Shown here in pieces: positions 59,331-64,000 of a DNA stretch of 64,000 bases (its first letter is position 1; each line of letters starts with the position of its first letter). This DNA is from Streptomyces musisoli (GTDB lineage Bacteria > Actinomycetota > Actinomycetes > Streptomycetales > Streptomycetaceae). Both the position numbers and the translations under genes were made by a program. The stretch lies in assembly GCF_016741855.1 (NCBI RefSeq), contig NZ_JAERRH010000006.1, forward strand, positions 62,001 to 126,000, in the 5' to 3' direction. The notes below the pieces were generated by a model. That model saw nothing but the letters and a program-made list of their open reading frames with translations, searched no databases and was not told the DNA's origin.

Positions 59331-61018
59331 GGCGCCGTATGCCCGCGCCGTGGCACCGCAGGGCCGAACCGGTCGCCTCCCCGGTGGCCCGTCGGATCAT
59401 CCGCCTGAACAACGGGTTCCAGCTGCTGTTCAACCTGCTGTGGTGGATGCCGGTCTTCTACGCCTACCAACGCGACGCCGGCCTGTCCGACAACCAGATC
59501 TTCGGCATCCAGAGCATCTACTACATCGCGTTCTGCCTGTTCGAGATTCCGACCGGTGTCATCGCCGACCGTATCGGCGCCCGCAACTGCCTGCGTGCGG
59601 GCGCCGTCGTCATGACGGCGGCGAACATGGCACCGGTGCTGGCCCCGTCGTACACCGGTTTCCTCGTCCACTTCCTCGCCATCGCGGCCGGCCGCTCGCT
59701 CACCTCGGGCGCGGCGAGCGCCTATCTCTACGACGGTCTGCGCGCCGAGGGAGCGGAGGCCCACTACCTGAGGGCCGAAGGCACCGCGCGGTCCCTCGGG
59801 CTGGCCGCCAAGGTGGTCTGCTGGCCGCTCGTCGGCCCGTTGATGGCGCTGGCCGCGCCGACCCCGTACGTGCTCAGCGCGGTCGGCGCCGCCGGATCGC
59901 TGGTCTGCGCCCTGGCGCTGCCCCGCCTCGCACCGCGCGGCGGGGACACCGGGCCGGGCGCGCGCGGGCGGCGGAGCGCGCTGCTGCGCGACACGGGGGC
60001 CGCACTGCGGGCCCTGCGCCTCTCCCCGTGGCTGCCGCTGCTGATGGTGCAGGGCGTGGCGGTGTTCACGCTGTCGCGTATCTGCCAGGTCAACCTCTTC
60101 CAGCCGGTGCTGCTGGACCACGGGATCGGGGAGGGCACGCACGGCAGTGTGCTCGCGGCCATGACGGTGGCCGAGGCGATCGCGTCGGCCCGCCCGCAGT
60201 GGCTGAGCCGCCGGCTGTCCCCGGCCCAGTGGGTGTCCCTGCTGAGCGTGGCGCTCGCCGTGGTCCTGGCGGGCACCGCTCTCGGCGGGCCCTGGCTCGT
60301 GGTGGCGCTGCTGTGCGCGTTCGCCGCGATCACGGGGTTCGTCTATCCCGTGCAGCGCAAGCTCATCAACGACGCCATCCCGGCGGACGCGCCGCGCGCC
60401 ACGCTGCTGTCCGTGGAGAGCATCGTGGACCGTGGAGTGTGCGCGCTGGCCGCGGTCGCCGCGGGCGCGTACCTGGCGGCCGGCCGGCTCGACGCGCTGC
60501 TGTGGCAGAGCGCCGCGGTCACCTGTGTCCTGATCCCGGTACTGCATCTGGCGCTGCGCCGGACGGGCCGGGGGGTACCGCGTGCGGAGGGCGGGGCGCG
60601 CGTGCGGACCGGGCCCGGGGAGGCCGCCGAGCAGACGCCCGCGTCCGAGCCGGCCTCCCCCGTCGGCCCGGCGTCCGGCACGGGCTCGGTCCCCGGCACC
60701 GGCCCGGCATCGGTGTCCGGCTCTCCCGTCGGCCCGTTCCCCGGCACCGGCCCGGTTTCCGGCACCGGCCCGGCATCGGTGTCCGGCCCTCCCGTCGGCC
60801 CGTTCCCCGGCACCGGCCCGGTTTCCGGCACCGGCCCGGCATCGGTGTCCGGCCCGGCCTCGGTGTCCGGTCCGCATGCGGTGTCCGGGCCGGAGTCCGG
60901 CGCCGCCCCCGGCCGCGTGGACGAGGCCGCGGGGCGGGGGCATGACGCGGAGAGGTTCCGGGAAGCGGAAGAGCCGGTGCCCCTGCCGGTCGACGAGTGT
61001 GTCGCACCGCATCCGTGA
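59327..61018 (+). CDS. MFS transporter with long repetitive C-terminal tail
   Basis: A 563-residue protein. Twelve helices span about residues 20-425: RIIRLNNGFQLLFNLLWWMP, the motif-A-like EIPTGVIADRIGARNCLRAG, and LFQPVLLDHGIGEGTHGSV in the second half. The remaining 135 residues are a Gly/Pro/Ser/Val repeat tail (GTGPASVSGPPVGPFPG) encoded by a 66-bp tandem repeat. GTG 59327 overlaps the dikinase stop (GTGA); an ATG 12 bp later is an alternative. It is the likely exporter of the product of the two upstream enzymes. Confidence 0.9.
   Translation: MRRRMPAPWHRRAEPVASPVARRIIRLNNGFQLLFNLLWWMPVFYAYQRDAGLSDNQIFGIQSIYYIAFCLFEIPTGVIADRIGARNCLRAGAVVMTAANMAPVLAPSYTGFLVHFLAIAAGRSLTSGAASAYLYDGLRAEGAEAHYLRAEGTARSLGLAAKVVCWPLVGPLMALAAPTPYVLSAVGAAGSLVCALALPRLAPRGGDTGPGARGRRSALLRDTGAALRALRLSPWLPLLMVQGVAVFTLSRICQVNLFQPVLLDHGIGEGTHGSVLAAMTVAEAIASARPQWLSRRLSPAQWVSLLSVALAVVLAGTALGGPWLVVALLCAFAAITGFVYPVQRKLINDAIPADAPRATLLSVESIVDRGVCALAAVAAGAYLAAGRLDALLWQSAAVTCVLIPVLHLALRRTGRGVPRAEGGARVRTGPGEAAEQTPASEPASPVGPASGTGSVPGTGPASVSGSPVGPFPGTGPVSGTGPASVSGPPVGPFPGTGPVSGTGPASVSGPASVSGPHAVSGPESGAAPGRVDEAAGRGHDAERFREAEEPVPLPVDECVAPHP
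60695..60853 (+). repeat. 66-bp in-frame tandem repeat near the 3' end of the MFS gene
   Basis: Two full units (60695-60760, 60761-60826) and a partial third differ by one base (TCTCCC/CCTCCC). They encode the GTGPASVSGxPVGPFPGTGPVS tail, in the frame of the gene, so length changes by 22 residues per unit. Confidence 0.9.
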
Positions 61019-61098
61019 GCGGTCTGGGCATGTCGTCCCGCTCCCCCTACCCTCTGTCCCCGACCTCGGCCTCTTCCCCCCAAGGAGGGCGTACGGAG

Positions 61099-62277
61099 AT
61101 GAGACGTGCAACGCACGGCACCCGCTCACGAAGATCGGCGGCCGGTCTGGTCGCCCTGGTTCTCGCTGTCGCCACGCTGCTGATCGGCAGCGGACCGGCG
61201 CAGGCCGCGCAAGCCGCGCCGACCGGCCGGGCCGCCGCGGCGACGGTGGACCTGTCGCGATGGATGGGCGAGATGCGCGGCTACCTCGACGGCCGGCCGC
61301 TGAACCGGATCGCGATGCCCGGCAGCCACGACTCCGGCAGCTGGAGCATCCCGGCCGACCCGGGCCTGTGCACCAGCGGCTGGTCCTACGACGCGGCCAA
61401 GCTCGACCCCCGCCTGGCCGCCAGCATCTCGCGGGCCCAGAGCGGCAGTCTCACCGAACAGCTCGACCAGGGCGCCCGCTATCTCGACCTGCGGCTGTGC
61501 TACGAGGGCGGGCAGTGGAGGACCTTCCACGGCGCCCCGATGGGAGGGCTGTTCTTCGACGACGCCACCGGCGAGGCGGCCTCGGTCGGCCGCTGGATCG
61601 ACGCGCACCCCTCGGAGGTCGTCATCATCAGTGTGTCGGCCGCCGCCCCCGCGGGCGCCGACGCCACGGAACCGCTGAACCGGCTGCACGCCCTGTTCGG
61701 CTCCCGCGTCGCCGACCGGACCGAGCTGTCGCCGGCCTCCGCCTACGGCGACTTCGTGCGGGCCGGCGAGAACGTCGTGCTCGTCGACGCGTCGGCGACG
61801 GTCGACCGGCCCTGGGCCTGGCACGCGAACGGCGTCTCCGACCGCGGCAGCTACCCGGCGGGGAACCCCAGCTGGTGGGACATCCTCAAGTCCTTCTTCA
61901 ACGGAAGCCCGCCACAGCAGGTCTACGACCAGACGCTGTCCCTCAACCAGGCGGCCCTCGACCGCGAGCCCGGCCCGGACGCCGGACGGTTCTTCGTCCT
62001 GTCGAGCATCGTGCAGCCGGACGTACAGATACCCCAGCTGTTCCTCATCCGCCTGCTGGCGCCCTTCTTCCCGGCGGCCGTCCGCGACAACTACCTCATG
62101 CACCTCGCGAACGGCCTCAACTCCCAGCTGGTCACCAAGCTGAGGACGGACTGGCGGGCGCCCGGCCCGGCCGGCCACATGAACATCGTGACCATCGACG
62201 ACCTGGGCCACCGGCCGCAAGGCGACCTCCAACGGGCCGTCATCGACATCAACACCCTGCCGGGCCGCGCCGCCTGA
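61099..62277 (+). CDS. Secreted phosphatidylinositol-specific phospholipase C-like protein
   Basis: A 392-residue protein. Residues 1-41 are a signal peptide (SRRSAAGLVALVLAVATLLI, cleavage near AQAAQA). The PI-PLC X fold is clear: LNRIAMPGSHDSGSWSI with the first catalytic His, QLDQGARYLDLRLCYEGGQ, RTFHGAPMGGLFFDD with the second His, and HPSEVVIISVS. It would cleave phosphatidylinositol or a related glycerophosphodiester outside the cell. ATG 61099 has AAGGAGG upstream. Confidence 0.94.
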   Translation: MRRATHGTRSRRSAAGLVALVLAVATLLIGSGPAQAAQAAPTGRAAAATVDLSRWMGEMRGYLDGRPLNRIAMPGSHDSGSWSIPADPGLCTSGWSYDAAKLDPRLAASISRAQSGSLTEQLDQGARYLDLRLCYEGGQWRTFHGAPMGGLFFDDATGEAASVGRWIDAHPSEVVIISVSAAAPAGADATEPLNRLHALFGSRVADRTELSPASAYGDFVRAGENVVLVDASATVDRPWAWHANGVSDRGSYPAGNPSWWDILKSFFNGSPPQQVYDQTLSLNQAALDREPGPDAGRFFVLSSIVQPDVQIPQLFLIRLLAPFFPAAVRDNYLMHLANGLNSQLVTKLRTDWRAPGPAGHMNIVTIDDLGHRPQGDLQRAVIDINTLPGRAA

Positions 62278-62280
62278 CGC

Positions 62281-62354
62281 CCGTCCGGCGTCCGCAGGGC
62301 CCACGCCCGTCCGGCGTCCGCAGGGCCCACGCCGGCCCGGCGGACGCCGGACGG
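62281..62354 (+). terminator. Terminator with two competing 5' arms after the PI-PLC gene
   Basis: CCGTCCGGCGTCCGC occurs at 62281-62295 and 62307-62321 (part of a 26-bp direct repeat). Its perfect complement GCGGACGCCGGACGG lies at 62340-62354. Either arm can form a 15-bp stem, starting 4 bp after the stop codon. Confidence 0.85.
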
Positions 62355-62478
62355 CACGTCGCACGGCCGTTCCCGGCCGCTGCTGTTACCGTCGGGGTTC
62401 CTTCTCGCTCCCGCTGGTCCGCACGCCCTGGAGCTGTCCGGCGCGGCGGACTCCGCACGGACGTCAGGGAGGCGACTC

Positions 62479-63351
62479 ATGCGGGTGGGACTGCACGCCC
62501 TGGGCATCGGCGACGGCGCTCGTCCGGAGATCGTCCGGGCCGTGGCGCGCGCCGCGGAAGCACACGGGTTCAGCCGGCTCTGGGTGGGCGAGCACGTCGT
62601 CCTGGTCGACGCCCCGGTCTCGCGGTACCCGTACGCCGACGACGGCCGGATCGCCGTCCCGGCCGACGCCGACTGGCTCGATCCCCTGCTCACCCTGTCC
62701 TACGCGGCGGCAGTGACGGACCGGATCGGACTGGCCACCGGAGTACTGCTGCTTCCCGAGCACAATCCGGTGGTGGTGGCCAAGCAAGCGGCCACCCTGG
62801 ACGTCCTCTCGGCCGGGCGGTTCACGCTCGGCGTGGGTATCGGCTGGTCGGCCGACGAGTTCACCGCCCTGGGCGTCCCGTTCGCGGGACGCGGCCGGCG
62901 GACCGAGGAGTACCTCGCGGCGATGCGGACGCTGTGGCGGGAGGACGTGGCCACCTTCGAGGGGGAATGCGTGCGCTTCCGTGATGTGCGCGTCAACCCC
63001 AAGCCGGTGCGTGACCGGCGGATCCCCGTCGTCATGGGCGGCAACGGCGACGCGGCGCTGCGCCGGGCCGCGACGATCGCCGACGGATGGTACGGCTTCA
63101 ACCTCTCGGCCGCCGAGGCCGTGGAGCGTGCCTCCGTGCTCGCCGGGCACTGCGCCGAGCGCAACCGTCCGCCGGGCGAGGTCGGGATGGCGGTCGCGCT
63201 GACCGACGCCGCCCCGGAACTGCTGCCCGGCCTCGCCCGGGCCGGTGTGACGGAACTCGTCGTCGTCGAGGCACCGCCCGCGACACCCGAGGAGGCCACG
63301 CGGTGGGTCGCGGGCCTCGCCGGCCGATGGCTGGCACCCGCCCGTTCCTGA
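62479..63351 (+). CDS. LLM-class F420-dependent oxidoreductase
   Basis: A 290-residue luciferase-like TIM-barrel enzyme: ARAAEAHGFSRLWVGEHVVL, DRIGLATGVLLLPEHNPVVV, KQAATLDVLSAGRFTLGVGI and GWSADEFTALGVPFAGRGRR are the family signatures of the F420-dependent subgroup. These enzymes transfer hydride between F420H2 and diverse small molecules. ATG 62479 has GGGAGG upstream. Substrate unknown. Confidence 0.92.
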   Translation: MRVGLHALGIGDGARPEIVRAVARAAEAHGFSRLWVGEHVVLVDAPVSRYPYADDGRIAVPADADWLDPLLTLSYAAAVTDRIGLATGVLLLPEHNPVVVAKQAATLDVLSAGRFTLGVGIGWSADEFTALGVPFAGRGRRTEEYLAAMRTLWREDVATFEGECVRFRDVRVNPKPVRDRRIPVVMGGNGDAALRRAATIADGWYGFNLSAAEAVERASVLAGHCAERNRPPGEVGMAVALTDAAPELLPGLARAGVTELVVVEAPPATPEEATRWVAGLAGRWLAPARS

Positions 63352-63458
63352 GCGGGCTCCGGGGGAAAACCCCCGGCTGCGGGGTGGGGTGAGGCCTCGT
63401 GCGCATACGGTGGCCGGCAGGATTCCGCGGGGCGTAGGACCTCTCCAGAATTCTCGGC

Positions 63459-64000
63459 ATGACGTTCTCCCCCGACGCCCCTGCCGGCACCCGCCGCTCC
63501 GCCGTCGATGCGGGCGCCTCCCACCCGGGTGCCGGCAGCGACTTCGCCGGACTGTCCCGACGGATCGCCGAGGCCGGTCTGCTGCAGCGGCGCCCCGGCT
63601 ATTACGCGGTGCGGCTCGCTCTCGTGACCGGTTCGTTCGCCGCCGGCTGGGGTGCCTTCTTCGCCCTCGGCGACACCTGGTGGCAGCTGGCCGTGGCCGC
63701 CTTCCTGGCCCTGGTGTTCGGGCAGGTGGCTCTGGTGGCGCACGATCTGGCGCACCGGCAGGTCTTCAGACGGCGCCGGCACAGCGAGATCGGCGGGCGG
63801 CTGTTCGGCAATCTCGGCATCGGCATGAGCTACGGGTGGTGGATGAACAAGCACACCCGCCACCACGCCCATCCCAACCACGAGGAACTCGACCCCGACG
63901 TCGCCCCGGACATCCTGGTGTGGTCCGCCGAACAGGCTCGTGCCAGCCGGGGCCCGGCCCGCCTCCTCGGCGGTCACCAGGCACTGCTGTTCTTCCCGTT
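63459..64000 (+). CDS. Fatty-acid desaturase, 3'-truncated by the window edge
   Basis: The first 180 residues are present; the frame is still open at the window end. After an N-terminal cytosolic segment (MTFSPDAPAGTRRSAVDAGA), two hydrophobic helices (LVTGSFAAGWGAFFALGDTW and LAVAAFLALVFGQVALVAHD) lead into the first His box HDLAH and the second His box HTRHHAHPNHEELDPD of membrane di-iron acyl-lipid desaturases. The third box would lie beyond the window. No strong ribosome binding site is visible before ATG 63459. Confidence 0.9.
   Translation, partial: MTFSPDAPAGTRRSAVDAGASHPGAGSDFAGLSRRIAEAGLLQRRPGYYAVRLALVTGSFAAGWGAFFALGDTWWQLAVAAFLALVFGQVALVAHDLAHRQVFRRRRHSEIGGRLFGNLGIGMSYGWWMNKHTRHHAHPNHEELDPDVAPDILVWSAEQARASRGPARLLGGHQALLFFP

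Overview
The window is very GC-rich with GTG-rich starts, strong purine ribosome binding sites, many secreted proteins, ECF/LuxR/TetR/AraC/DeoR regulators, an F420-type oxidoreductase and a bacterial P450. All of this fits a Streptomyces (or close actinomycete) chromosome. About 57 genes, fragments or candidate small genes are supported. I saw no tRNA, rRNA, CRISPR array or intact insertion sequence.

Layout. 0.2-5.9 kb: NCS1 permease, two DUF2795 proteins with a small acidic protein, a secreted CAP protein, and an MFS exporter divergent from an AraC regulator. 6.1-10.7 kb: an ECF sigma factor fused to an anti-sigma zinc motif and a CAP domain, then an NAD kinase and a Gram-negative-type cyclophilin. 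10.7-15.5 kb: an orphan type II thioesterase; a DauR-like regulator with two PLP ammonia-lyases that look like a hydroxy-amino-acid degradation operon; and a NUDIX hydrolase coupled to a 44-residue ORF. 15.9-18.5 kb: a repeat-rich locus with a secreted endonuclease/phosphatase-fold protein and a secreted serine protease. 18.7-26.1 kb: a cobalt/cobalamin district with three cobalamin riboswitches, controlling metE, cbtB-cbtA and a [2Fe-2S] ferredoxin-like protein; a 3-hydroxyisobutyryl-CoA hydrolase sits inside it next to an acyl-CoA dehydrogenase remnant.

27.0-30.5 kb: four tightly coupled genes (ABM-fold protein, NAD(P) dehydrogenase, amidohydrolase, P450). 30.5-33.6 kb: a decay zone with a cupin fragment, a frameshifted unknown gene and a frameshifted, 5'-truncated Ser/Thr kinase. 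33.8-41.4 kb: a PAS-GAF-PP2C phosphatase, aldo/keto reductase/TetR and DHA2 exporter/TetR divergent pairs with visible operators, and a VOC protein. 41.4-49.2 kb: a sugar or polyol cluster (2-hydroxyacid dehydrogenase, phosphatase, two FGGY kinases, DeoR regulator, polyol-type MFS). 49.5-54.1 kb: a HAD phosphomutase coupled to a GH65 phosphorylase, then an FMN alpha-hydroxyacid oxidase. 54.3-61.0 kb: a PAS-LuxR regulator divergent from a coupled ATP-grasp ligase, domain-permuted PEP-synthase-like dikinase and MFS transporter. 61.1-64.0 kb: a secreted PI-PLC-like enzyme, an LLM oxidoreductase and the start of a fatty-acid desaturase.

Two things stand out. The ATP-grasp/dikinase/MFS operon is the best candidate for an undescribed small-molecule pathway. 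Separately, many genes carry short tandem repeats that begin at or overlap their stop codons, with units of about 17-42 bp; the recurrence suggests a shared process rather than chance.
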